Shown in pieces: positions 9,209 to 21,400 of a DNA stretch of 64,000 nucleotides. The stretch is from positions 1,118,501-1,182,500 of the forward strand of contig JASJOG010000042.1 in assembly GCA_030142905.1 (NCBI GenBank), given 5' to 3'. Both the position numbers and the translations under genes were made by a program. The DNA is from Heliopora coerulea. Taxonomy: Eukaryota; Cnidaria; Anthozoa; Scleralcyonacea; Helioporidae. The stretch's first letter is position 1, and each line of letters opens with the position of its first letter. The notes beneath the pieces were generated by a model. It saw only the letters and a list, made by a program, of their open reading frames with translations. It was not told where the DNA came from and did no database searches.

Positions 9209-10659
9209 ATGGTGGTGGCTAAAGGACATGCTGCCATTCCTATTATCGTTGTTACTCTCTTTTGGGTGGGTATTGGAGCCGTTATTCCATGGTTTGTAAG
9301 AGGGCAAAATAAAAGGTTGGTTAAAATTTTATTTTAAACTAAAAAACTTTGGGAAAAGATGTGAATGGCTAATGTCTGGATGTTACATATTTTTCTGCGT
9401 ATCACAGTTGTTCAGATAGATTTCATCCCTTTTTATCTAGTACAATTCGTACTATGATCGTGTTAACGGCCATCTGCTGCTGGTTATTGTATCCTTTTGG
9501 GAGAAACATTAGTAACGAGAAAATACAAAATTAATGACCGGGTATATTTTGGGATAAGATATGGTACACAAAGATGTTACCTTCTTTTGAGTCCACTACT
9601 CTGTCTAAAACATACCACAATTGCCAGGTTCTCTGGTGGTCAGGTAGTTGTAACATGGCATGAGTACTTTTATGTAATCGTGACTTCTTTTTGAAAAGAA
9701 CTGGATATAAAGGAAGTTTAAAAAGTAATGGAAAGTTGAAGGATGTGATTAAAATGGCAAATAACACAAGCCTAGAGAAATTTGATTAATAATCTACAGT
9801 GCTAAAGTCAACTAGAAGAATTGACTTGAGTGTGATTCAAACCTACATCTTCAGGTTTCCAGACTACTGCTCTACCAGTTGGATTATCAAGTCAACTGGC
9901 TCAATTAATCAATTTTAACTCATTAAGCAGCAAGGGCACACTCTGTACTTTTACTCTGGCTAACACCAGACAATTTTACTCATGAAAAGGATGAACCTTG
10001 CCCTTTAATGAGTTAACTTCTGCACTTATAAGAAAAACAAAACCATTTTAAGTGAAGGTCCAATGTCCAAAATAGATTTTTATGTTCAATTTTGGTAGTT
10101 TATCATTCTTTGAGCTTTTTACACATCATATACTGTAACATTACCTATGCAGCATTTTATTTTTAAACTTCTAATTAGCATGCTTAGAAAGTATAGTGGG
10201 GAGATTTTACCAAAAGGTAATTGTTTTCTGTTTGGTAATTTTAAATAGCAGTTTTCTCATATCATTAGTGTATGAGCTACCATACTTGTCTAATGCCATA
10301 TTGTTTGAGTTTGAATCATTAAGAAGAATTCAAGAACTTTTTTTGACTTTATGAAGGTTATTTAGGCTAAGAGACATTGTGACTAACAGTAAAAGATCTT
10401 CCCCTAGAACATACCAGAATCATGGTCTGGTCCTAACTATTAACCCAGTGTTCCCCAGCAACAAATGCCCTCATTCTTTAGGAATACATCTTAATCATTA
10501 AAAGCCATCATGCATCTGTCTACACTTCTGAGTCAATAAGTTACTGTCCTTAACACCAACCTAAGCTGGCTAATTGCATACATGAGCCAGTTGAACCCAT
10601 TAATAGGACCAAGACTTGAAGAAGCTGAATTTAAAGCTGTTCAGGAGGAATGGAAGTAG
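9209..10659 (+). CDS. ATP6V0E: V-type proton ATPase subunit e
   Basis: This is a small two-helix membrane subunit of the V0 sector of the vacuolar proton pump in endomembranes. Three exons join in phase: 9209-9315, 9441-9488 and 10566-10659. They encode 82 residues plus TAG; human subunit e1 has 81. Exon 1 encodes the first helix (IPIIVVTLFWVGIGAVIPWF). Exon 2 encodes most of the second (TIRTMIVLTAICCWL). Exon 3 starts inside that helix and continues WLIAYMSQLNPLIGPRL, the family signature with QLNPLxGP, then an acidic tail. The exons are too short to show as long ORFs. The start is the ATG in AAGATGG, the first in the exon. A possible AATAAA poly(A) signal lies at 10932-10937. Confidence 0.93.
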
Positions 10660-12539
10660 ACAATGTAATATTAATCCACACTGTTACAAGGTATGGTTTA
10701 ATATGAAAATCAATGCAATGAAACCTTTTTAGAAAATTTTGCCCCCAGGATTGTGCTAAGAGAAGAACTGCCTCCAGAATTAATTTCTGAGGATTAAATT
10801 TCTAAATTTGTGGGTTTCTTTAACAAAATTACCACTCATAGCAGAATTATTTAAAGACTTGGTTTCCGTTTGCTGCTGTAATAACTTAAGAACATCATAC
10901 AAACATTTCACTGAGACAGACCATGTGTTGTAATAAAATACTGCCATCACTTGATATGAATCTCCCACTTTGTCAAAATTTAATATTTATCCAAAGCTTC
11001 ACTATAGGTACCATATTTGTATTCATAGTACCTTGGTGCACCAGGCCTCTTGGATAGGGGGTTCAAGGGTTCAAACGAACCCCCTTCAAACTTAAAAATG
11101 AACTGAAAAAGGGGTTAATGATAAATTTGGAATCAAGAGTTTATAAGATTAGTATATTTATATTTATAGTACTAAAGTATATAGTCTGTTGGCAATAAAA
11201 TAAATGGAATAATGGCAGTTATTTTATGTCATAATCATTTTTCAAATATTTCAGACTTCTGAGATGATCCATGTTTTTCGGCTAAAAGATGAACCACCTC
11301 TTCTAAATGCCTGCTACAGGCCTGTGTACTCCTGTAAATTTGGAGACACAATGTAAAAATTTCTTTTTTGAACAAATTTAAGCCTAGGTTTTATGAGACC
11401 CATGCTTTATAGCCACCTACCTTCTGTGACCACAGCACCTGTCAAAGGTGACCAGCAACTGCTTCAGCTGCCAAAACAATAAGTTTAGCCTCTTATAAGT
11501 GACCATTTCAAGTTAACGCTACGTACATTTAAGTGAAATACAAGAGGCAAGTGTGCAAACACACTAGCTTCACACAGATCTGAAGTTGTAGATGGCATGC
11601 TTGAACTAGAAAGAACAGTGCAACAAGTGAAGTTAGACAATTGTAAAAGAGCAAAGCTACCAATGCTCCCGAAATTTTTCTATTCTTTAAATAAGGAAAT
11701 ATTATTTTATACTTTTCACAAATTTGTCTAGTATAATTCTTAAATAGAATAATTTGTTAGCTCAAAGTTTAATCACTTGTTGTGTTACGTTTAAATGCTT
11801 CCATTTGGAAATCTGTTACTAGTTCTCTGTACAGTATTAGGCTGGACACAAAATAGCCCTCTCTAGTAAATTTTCTCACATCAGTAATGGTGAAGTGGTC
11901 TTTTAGTTGTATTTTTCACTACACTTTTTACCAACCATGTTTTCATGCCTTTGTGTAATTCAAGCATTTTTGTTTTGTAGGGGTAGTACCAGTATTTTGT
12001 GATCTGGTTACTTGGACTAGTTAGCTTGCAACATTCCTTTATCATAGCCAAACTTTCCTTGATGCTCTTTCCTGTTAAATTCTGGAAAATTAAAATGTAA
12101 TGACGGAACATCACAAACTTGATCACCAAATAATTGCAAGGATGGAAATGTCAGACAGTGTGCAATACCTACAGTTACAATTACTCATCAAAACAGTTTT
12201 ACAAAAATTAAATGGTTTGTTTAAGGTTGTAATTTAGCTATCAAGTGCATTAACGTGCATGAATTGGAGTCTGATGATGTTTCTGGGCATGCTTGCAGGC
12301 ATCAGCTAATTAATGGGAAAGGGAGGAAGAAAGATTTTGGAATTTTCATTTATTTTGTGATTATTCAGTTAGAAATCACTATGGGTCTTGAGCTCAGAAT
12401 TTCACAAGATGAAAATTAATAAAATATTTATATCCAGAGTAATGCTTTGGTGTGACTTCAAATGTTTCTTGGAATATGCTGTACTGTTGTATAAAATATG
12501 CTGTAAAGATTTGTGGAACCTGTGATATAATTGCAAATA
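10660..12539. other. Intergenic DNA downstream of ATP6V0E
   Basis: AT-rich sequence with no exon recognised on either strand. The first few hundred bases probably include the ATP6V0E 3' UTR. Confidence 0.4.
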
Positions 12540-13110
12540 CAGTAGAACCTGAGTTTTACGATACCCCTTTTTACGACATCCTGTTATATACGACCAGTTT
12601 TTCTGGCACGGACAATTTGTAGTTAAAATATACCTGCCGTGAGCGACCACCTGTCTAACGCGACCAGCGACCACTTTTTAGCGGTCAAAATAAGAAATTT
12701 TACCTGTCACGAGCGACCACTGCAAATTAAAAATGCTGACCGCTCTACTGATGTGCCGAACCTGATTGATGAATTAAGCTCGGCAGAAGATCAGCGTCCT
12801 CTTCTGCCGAATCTAATAGGTAGGGCAGATTTAATTTGTTTGATCATAATTAAGTTTCAAGTTCGCCGTTTGAATCAATGCCGCTCCACAATCGCTCCAA
12901 CTGTCTTGGCAAAGAGAATACAGGAAGCAAGAAAAACTACGCACTTACCGCTTCGATCTAGTTTTGATCACTTCCGTGCAGTTATACTTATACTGTTGTG
13001 AATTTCTTTCTGAACGAGTTAGGAAATCAAAGCAGTTCGCACTCAAAAATTTCTTTTCACTTAATAAGTAGATCAAAAACCTTGACCAGCCGACAACTTC
13101 AAAAAAAATA

Positions 13111-13271
13111 TAAGAGAAAGCAAATTCCGAAAAAGAAAGCCATCTTTTAACTTAAGATTTAAGTTAACGAAAGATGAAAACTGTGAAATAGTGATATTTC
13201 GATTTTATTGCAAAATCATCTTCAGACCAAGTTAAAAGATGGCTTTCTTTTTCGGAATTTGCTTTCTCTTA
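13111..13271. mobile_element. Fold-back element nested in a TIR element
   Basis: The arms 13111-13154 and 13231-13271 are almost perfect inverted copies (TAAGAGAAAGCAAATTCCGA and its complement). The loop carries a hammerhead-like core on the minus strand. Confidence 0.75.
13186..13225 (-). ncRNA. Candidate hammerhead ribozyme
   Basis: The minus strand shows CUGAAGA (13225-13219), a perfect 6-bp stem II GAUUUU/AAAAUC with loop GCAAU (13217-13201), then GAAA (13200-13197). Stem III could be AUA/UAU with loop UCAC and cleavage after UAUU. The cleavage triplet is not the usual GUC, so activity is doubtful. I rate it as a probable relic or variant. Confidence 0.5.
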
Positions 13272-14349
13272 AGTAGATCAACTTAAGCAAATTCTTATGT
13301 AATTCTTAGTTGAATAAAGTAATCGTCAATGAAATTTGGGTTTGCGTGTTCAGTCATAACAATGCGCATTTTCCTTAAATTTACGCATTTTCCGGAAGTT
13401 GCACACGCAAATATGGCGGCCACTACGTGAAATCACTTACCTGTCTTAAGCGACCACCTGGCATTTACGACCACTTTTGCCTAGCAAAAGGGGTGGTCGT
13501 AAAACTCAGGTTCTACGATATACAATGTACCTGGTGAGTTAGAAGTTAATACCGGTATTTTAATTGGTTTGTTTGCAAAGTTCAGAAAACTAGTTAAAGT
13601 GTTTACTAATGTGCTTCTAGTCAAACACCTGTTTAATTTCCTAGAATTTATTTACAATCAGTATTTACTAGAAATTCACCATTAAAGCAAACTCAGTAAA
13701 TTAAAAATAATCGAATTTCAGGTCCATTAGTCCCCAAATTCAGAATCTCAATCAAAATGTTTATGAAACTATGGCTACTCAAACATTTTATTAATTTACT
13801 ATCTGTCTATGCATCATTTATTCAAAGTGACCATTTACAGAGCCAAAACAAAGTATAGACTATCAGAAACAAAAGATATTAACCAAAAGTCCCTGGTTGT
13901 GGATTGTCCATGATTTAGATCAGTATCAAATCAATGAAAGACCACCTTCATACTTGGCTTGATTCAAGGAGGTATTTTGCTAAGGTCATTCAAAAATCAA
14001 ATATACTAGGACAAACAGTACAATACCTTTGTTTCAACAGAAGCAAGAACAAAAAAAAAAAACACTTCTCTGAAGCAAAGCAGAAAAGCACTGCTTTTTT
14101 TGAAGAATAAGACATGTCTGATTTGATTTGCCTTCATTTAAAAAATAACCACTTGCTCGTTCCAACGTTGTGTGCAAAGCATGAGACCATAATATACAAA
14201 TACAAAAGATTTTATTAATTAAAAGATTTCACGACAGCTACGTGCAACAATTTAAGAAATGTCAAATTACCTTTTTAACTAAAAAAACTAAAATAATTAC
14301 ACTCGATTACTCGCATCCCAATTTCTTGTTTTAATGCAGGAAAATCATG

Positions 14350-17300
14350 CTAAATGCCTTGTGTGATTCCGAAATCTTCCATTGACGACTGACCAAGAAT
14401 TTTTAGTGTCTACGAGAGCAAAATAATTATAATCAAAATCAAGGAGAAATATAGGAAAGGAAAGAAAGTAAGAGAGGGAGGTGGTGGAGAGAAATATAAA
14501 GACGTACAAAGAAAACAAATCCGGACATGATTAGGGGCGGATTTAGGCGGGGCGCTCCTGACGCGCGTCCGTCCTTTTTTGATTAGTTGTCATGACTTTT
14601 TGCTTGGTTACAAAACACAAGCATTAAACATGTTGACTACGAAGATTAATGATCATTTTCAAAAAGATTCGGAACAAACAGCAAAGAAAAGAAAGAGTAG
14701 AAGAATTTCAAGTTCGAAATACATCGGAAACGACTGTAGCATAAAAATTCTTCCACTAAAACGTCACATTGTGGCATGAAGTTGTAAGAAATTTTGCGAC
14801 CTCTACTTTCCACAAATTCTGGATCCGACCCTGGTGATACTGTTAAACGTAGTCACGGTTAAAGAAAAATCACAACTGTTACCCGACCAAGTCCAACGAA
14901 CGATAAAATGAAGAGTAGAGTCTACTTTGTGTTAGCCACCTTAATAACCCCCAAACCTCACTCATAACACTTTTCTGAATTAGTACCGTACAACACATGG
15001 AAGTGTCACGTACTTCATAACAAATCTTCACGTGGTTTTATTTCTTTTCGGTCCCTATCTCACTTTAAGTTTACTCCGGCTAACCTCAAGGGGCAACGCC
15101 AAGGACCGGGAAGGATTATCTATTTCCTGGCGGGATCAGTCTTCTGCTATTTTACTCAGGCTAACGCCAGAAAGAAAGAAACTGAGAGAGGGCGATGGGA
15201 GACAAAAAGAAAGAAAGAAAGGAAAGAAAGAAAAGAAAAGAAAGAAAGAAAGGAAAGAAAGAAGTTGAAGGAAAACAAATCCTGACGTCATCTGGAGCGG
15301 ATTTAGGCGGGGCGCGAGTTGGGAGGTCCTCGAAGTGAGAGGTTCTCTTGGGAAATTGTTTAGGACGTACCTTTTCATTCGCTAGATGAAGCAAACACAC
15401 AAATGCGATAGGAACGGATAGACTTTTGGCCATGTTCTTTGATATTTTGGCAGGGATTTTCGAGTAAAGGTCGGAAAACGAGCAAGGCTTCGTGATGATG
15501 TCCACGTCACCATCGACCACGTGATTGCTTAAAGTATCAGGCACGTTTTCCTAGAAGTTAGGATAAATAAAAAAAAGTGCAAACACAAAAGTTGTTCCAA
15601 GGAACACCGCTTGTAATGAAAACCGTCACCCCAAACCTTTTTAACTTAAGTAAAATTATCAAGAATGCTAATCCGGGGCGATGATCCCAAATAAAGTAAG
15701 AAGCGCTCATAAACATCGCTGCCAAAGTTTACACATGATCGAGTTTCTGGAGCCTTTACTAGTTTTTGCCGAAGAAGACTGAGCATGACTTTAATATTCA
15801 CTATCGTTTTTATAAGTTTATTCACTAAAGTGCCGTATGAAGATTATGCGTGAGTAAATTCAGAATATTTCAGAATGTTATCAATGAAGTCATGAAGGGA
15901 TTACCGACCGTGTCTGTTCACTTGGACAATCCTTTCCGCCTTGAGGTCATATTGAAACAACTTTGTGTTCTCTTCGCTTCTTCAAGGCTCGTTCACATAG
16001 ATTTTTTTTACGCAATTTTTGTTAAGATTTCCTCTGCGACTTCTGTCGCAGTAAAACTGCATTAGATATCGGATATGTTTGAAACCTTGACGATACAGCG
16101 GCGATAAGTCGCATTGAAATCGCACTAAAATCGTCGTCAGTTTACACAAGCCATTTTAAGCTTTAGCGCGAGCGCGACAAAATCGCGTAGGAAATCGCGA
16201 CAAACATTCCTTCCAAAATCACCTGCGCAAACGGGCCTTAAAATTAGGAGTCTGGAACCCAAGCGTGCGTATAACGTCTGGCAGCGGTGTCCGACGGATG
16301 GGATTTATTATAAATTTGATAAATACCAGACAACTTTTATAAGGCAGGTTTCGGCATGACACAAGTTATCTTGAACTTAGTGATTACAAGGCTTTAAACT
16401 GGAAGTTACTGAGTGAATTATTTAAAGATGATATGCTGAGATTACAATGGCGATATGTTAAAGCCATATCACCTGAGGGTCGTTGACAAGCCGTCCGCTG
16501 GGCATAGCACCCCGCTGGGAGTTTACTGGGAACATTTTAAGGCGTACCGGTACATATGTTTTCTCAAGGGTGCGGACATAGCGGGCCGCTGCTCTGAAGT
16601 TGCCCGGGAGAAACACTGCTTGGAAAGCCAGCATGGTCGCCCTCACTCCCGGCGACGGCTGCTGTGCGCTTTGTTCGAGCAACCAGAGGAGAATTTGGTG
16701 TTTTCATAAGCGACCACCAGGGCGACTGACAGGGTTCTGCCCAGGACTATCTCAGTACTGGGTACCTGCAGGACCGGGGTCATAACCCCAAAGTCATCCA
16801 ACAAACCGTTCTGTATTGAATGGACATCGTATTTCACCGAATCACAAGTTGGTAATTGTTCGCGCATAACAGTGCTAAATTTCACCGAATAATGGTCAGT
16901 AATATTGTTTTTAAGTAAAAAAAAAGATCACTAGAGGTTTTTGTATCACATATTTAAAATTTTTTGAGTGCCGTGAGGAATGGTCTGCTTTGGCGTAAGT
17001 GCTGGGCGTCCACCGTGGGCAGAACCTTGGACTAACGGAACATGCTTGCGAAAGAGCATACAGCGGTTCGGCCATTAGCCGTAACTGTTGGTGAATTCAA
17101 AGAGTCAAAAAAGAGCTAAAGAGCAGATTTCAGTGACAGATCTCTGTCAACAAAAGGTTCGTGGTCAATAAAAATAGATGGAAGAGCAAGATTCATGCGA
17201 GTAGCAAAGTACGCATCTTTATCAAAGAAAGTGTTGAGTAGTCGAGACCGGAGAGGATCGTATGTCCAATAGTCCATCCAGCGCCCACATCTCTGCCAAG

Positions 17301-18378
17301 GAAAAACAATACACCTGTAGGTTACGATAGGCCACAAATAGGGCTGTATTTTCGCGGGTACGTGCCAGTCATAGGATCATAGTTCAGTGCTTTGGTTTCG
17401 GTCCCTGGTCAAGCAACAGCTTTCGTTTGTTCTTCGGGGTAACCTCGTGATTCTGAACAGGGGAAACTAAAAACGGTTCATATCGTATCTGGGTAATGAT
17501 TTTCAAAGACCTTACTTTATTAGCGTCGTCGTTTTCTGAAGGTGAAGACACCAAGATTTCCCACATGCCTTTTTTCAGTTTTTTGACGTCAATCTTTTTA
17601 GCTGTTTTGGCATACCCTATGTCGATCTTTTGAACCTGTTGAGAATAGGAAGTGGGAAAAAAATTGGGTGGTCGAGTCGGGTTGGAAAAATTCGGGTAAA
17701 TCCGTTTTCATAACATACTTGATCTAGTTCTTCAATCAAAGATTGCAGAAAGTTCTGTTATTCAGGAAATATATTCAGTGATTTTGGAAACTGTATTTGG
17801 TTATGGTAAAAGGTTAAAAAGAATATACTTCCTACCTTGTTTGGCTGGGCAACCAGGTTATCACCGTGAAAAACAGTTTCATTGCTATTGAATGAACTCA
17901 GCGCTTGACTCATCTCTTGAGACGAGTCTTCGTGAAAACCTCCCAGATCTCCACCAGATACATCATCGTCTCCAGCATCGTCGTCCTAGAAAGAAGCAAA
18001 AATAATTCAAGTGGCTGAAAGTTACCAAACAGTTCTGCTAAGTTATGTTCTAGGTATGTTTTAGGCCTGACCAACCTACGGTTATCGCATAGATTGTGAG
18101 CCGTGATGCATGCGATTTAATAACAAGAGTCTTCAGGACGTATCGCAACGTTTGTCAGCGAGTGGCAAGCAGAATTTCGTGCTATTAAGAGCTAACTGCA
18201 TAAGCCAAGGTGAATAGTACGCTACAATCATGTCGTGTAGATAGGGCCTTAGATATGGCGAATTGAACTAGCTTGATATTTTAGCGCACAGTTCCATATA
18301 AATGAACAAATTTTATTTTTTTGTAAATTATGTTGATGGGCTATCGGGAGTAAATATCTTAAAGAAAGACAGACAGAC

Positions 18379-18433
<55 letters not shown>

Positions 18434-21400
18434 AGGAAGGAAAACAACAAGAAAGAAAGGAAAACGACAAGAAAGAAAGAAAGGAAAACAACAAGAAAGA
18501 AAGGAAGGAAGAAAGTAAGAAAGAAATTGAGGAAAGAAAGAAAGAAAGTAAGAAAAGAGGAAACAAAAAAAAGGACGCGAAATATTATTGTACTCGTATT
18601 CTGCTGACCTAATACAGGGAATCGGCCATTCATTCCATACTTTCGCCTAATTCTTTTCAAAACACTCAGTTTTCTGAAAAGGTCTGATATAACCCAGCAT
18701 AGCTATTCTAGAATACGTTATTTGATTCTTACCTGGACATCAGGGCAGTAGTTAGCACAATCGTTTGGGTTCCCATAATCATACCAATCGTTACCTGGTT
18801 TATAAAAAGGATAAGGTCTAGTTCGTAGGTTTACATTGTGCAAACGATAAGGCGGGTGATGCAACCAAATTGTGATCATTAAAGGGATTCCCGATAAAAA
18901 AGGCGCTTACAAGTTTTAAAAGGAATTTTGATATCTCAGCATTTGGTAATCGCGCAAAGCTTTACCTGTAAATTAAAATAAAACTGTAAATTTATCAAAC
19001 GTAGTAACCTTCTGAGCCATCATTTAAATTGGCCGAGTTTGGAAGGAATGAGTCGTGCCCTTATTTGATATCATAGCCACAATAAACTTGGCTCGGATAT
19101 GTTGTTGCTAAGGCAATGACGTCAAAGCCCGTCTATTAACGAGTCTAGCTAACTTTTCCTACTTAAACCCTTTTGCTGCGGTAGCTTTCCCCTTGACGTC
19201 TGGCATTAGCCAGAATAAAATTATGATAGAAGTCTTATCCCAGCAGGAAAGAGTTAATCGAAATGGTTGTAACGGTGGCGTTCAAATTCAAACTTTGTAC
19301 TATATAACCAATGTTTCAACCAATTTCGAGGCGAAACCACGCATGAATACTTGTTAGGGTGGTATCGCTATGATTATCTAAAACAGTGGCTGGCGAATTT
19401 TTACATTAGAAAGCTACTTCAATCAACGTGTTGAAGAATATCATAAATATGACAGCCAAGAAAAAATGCCAATGTAGACAGACAGCTTTTTTTCAAAAAA
19501 AAAAAAAAAAAAAAACAAAAACAAAAAGCCTCCCCAAAAAACCGCTTTCCAAATAAAACTATAAAGAAATTTCTTTACCGACGCACAATTATTTGAACGT
19601 TTTGGCACTCGAACGATAACTCAACTATTAATGAAAATCGCCTGAGAGACAGACTGGCGCTTTCATGCAAGTACCTAACACTTTGTTCACCTAACTGAGC
19701 GCCAATTTCAAATAAGTGGAGTAAAGTTTAATTCATTTTATGGTAAATCCTTGCTCAGATTAAAACATACCATCTCCATCATCTGTCATTTCAGGTCGCA
19801 CACCATATTGCCGTCTCACCTACAGGGGTGATTCGCATCTGTCATACTTTAATAGAATACAACAAAATATAACGCTTTAGTATTAAACTTAGCGTCGTGT
19901 TCTTGACTTACGAGAAGTTTTGGCTTCAGAAACAATTTCAGTAAGCTATTGAAATCATAGTGCAGATCCTCAGGCAGGGTGGTGCTTGTCAAAGAGTGTT
20001 TTTCCAACGTCGATTTGGCTAAAACGGTGGAAGCCTGGAACGAAAGCAAATTGTAACCTGTTACGCCATATTGCCGCATCAGTAATTAAACTGTCAATAA
20101 CTTACTGGTCATAGGTTGGAGAGTCAAGATAATTGTGAAGAACTGATGTGAACGGGCGATAAAAAACCCAAGATTAAAAAACCCAACTTGAAACACTTAC
20201 ACAGTTGGCATGTTCGATACGTTGTACAGTAAAAAACTGACTTAACAATTTTACCTTTCCTTGAAAAAAAAGCTTATCAAAGTCGTGGGTTCCGTTAAAG
20301 TCAATTCTAAAAGGCTCCTTCCTGCAGCCATTCTTCTTAGTTTTGGATCCGTTCTTGTTCAACCCTGTGTTTTGATCAGAAAAGTAATCTGTCACCAGAT
20401 TTAAAACTCCACCAAAACTCCAGTTCTAAAGGTACGAGCCTAAAATTACAGTTGACTGCTAAGTTTAAGATAAACCATACCCCGAATAATATTCACATCT
20501 TGAAACTGAAGACTACTACATGAGGGGACCTGGTGGCACAGTGACAGCGTGCGTGTCTCTTACCACTATCATTAGAGTTCGATTCCGGCTTCTTGGAGTT
20601 ATCTGATTAAAGTTACCTTGGTCACATGTAAGAAGAGGGTTGTCCAGTTTGACCCTACCAAGCATCGCAGGTTTTCTCCAGGTACTCTGGTTTCTTCCTG
20701 TAGTAACACTGGACCCATGACGAGTGGCCCTTACTGAACCTCTAGGGAGAGCAGCTCAGCTAGCTGATAGGGTTATCCAGTATAAATAGACACATCACTT
20801 TACTTTGACCCAGCATGAAAGACACAAACCTTCTGACAAAAGATGCCCAAGTATAAAATCAGAACGGAATGGTCTCCGAGACTCATCGCCTGTTAGGGAG
20901 CGTGCAGCCCCCGAAAATGTGACCCCTCTCATTTCCCCAGTGACCCGTTGCCTGCAAACCTTATCTGGAACGCTTTGTCCGTTCATCTAAAAGTTAAGTT
21001 CCACCCTACTGCGGTAACAGCTAACCAGCCTATCGGCCTTTTCTACGGGTTGGTGACGTGCTATATAATCTGCTTTGCTGGTTTTCAAAGGAATGCTGGC
21101 TCCATCGAAGTCAAAAATGTCAACTATTAAAGTATCATTCTCCTCCTTTCTGCGTACTCCAAGGCATAACCAGCAAACCAGCCAGCTAGATTTTGTACCA
21201 TGTGACCAAGATACAATGTCCAACTCTACCAACCTTTCAAGGCGTTGAACTGGGCTCTGTTTTTCCAGTGTTCCGGGCCAGCCCACATTCCCAGAATGTT
21301 GTCCTTGAAGTAGGAGTATTCACTCTGTTCAGATGACAGTGAGAGCACTAAGTTACCCATTGTTTGTGCTACCGATCCTGTGGCCGTCGCGTCTTCCCTA

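Larger units (their letters stand above)
12540..13518. mobile_element. TA-flanked TIR DNA element, second family, with nested fold-back
   Basis: The left end AGTAGAACCTGAGTTTTACG and the right end CGTAAAACTCAGGTTCTAC are inverted copies, differing only in the outermost bases. TA lies outside both (12538-12539 and 13519-13520). Subterminal zones repeat GCGACCACC and ACGACCAC. Its layout parallels the HIRAN element at 4350, but the sequence differs. There is no transposase. A separate fold-back (13111-13271) is inserted inside. Confidence 0.75.

Noticed and set aside
12639..13001. A 120-codon plus-strand ORF
   Set aside because: It spans the subterminal repeats of a TIR element and reads as repeats of the same short motif.
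15032..15544. Overlapping ORFs across the purine-rich tract on both strands
   Set aside because: Low-complexity Lys/Glu/Arg or Phe/Leu/Ser runs from a microsatellite. Only the part 15371-15550 is real, as an NCAPH exon.
18249..18660. Three ORFs over the (GAAA)n tract
   Set aside because: Repeat-driven frames with no protein-like composition.
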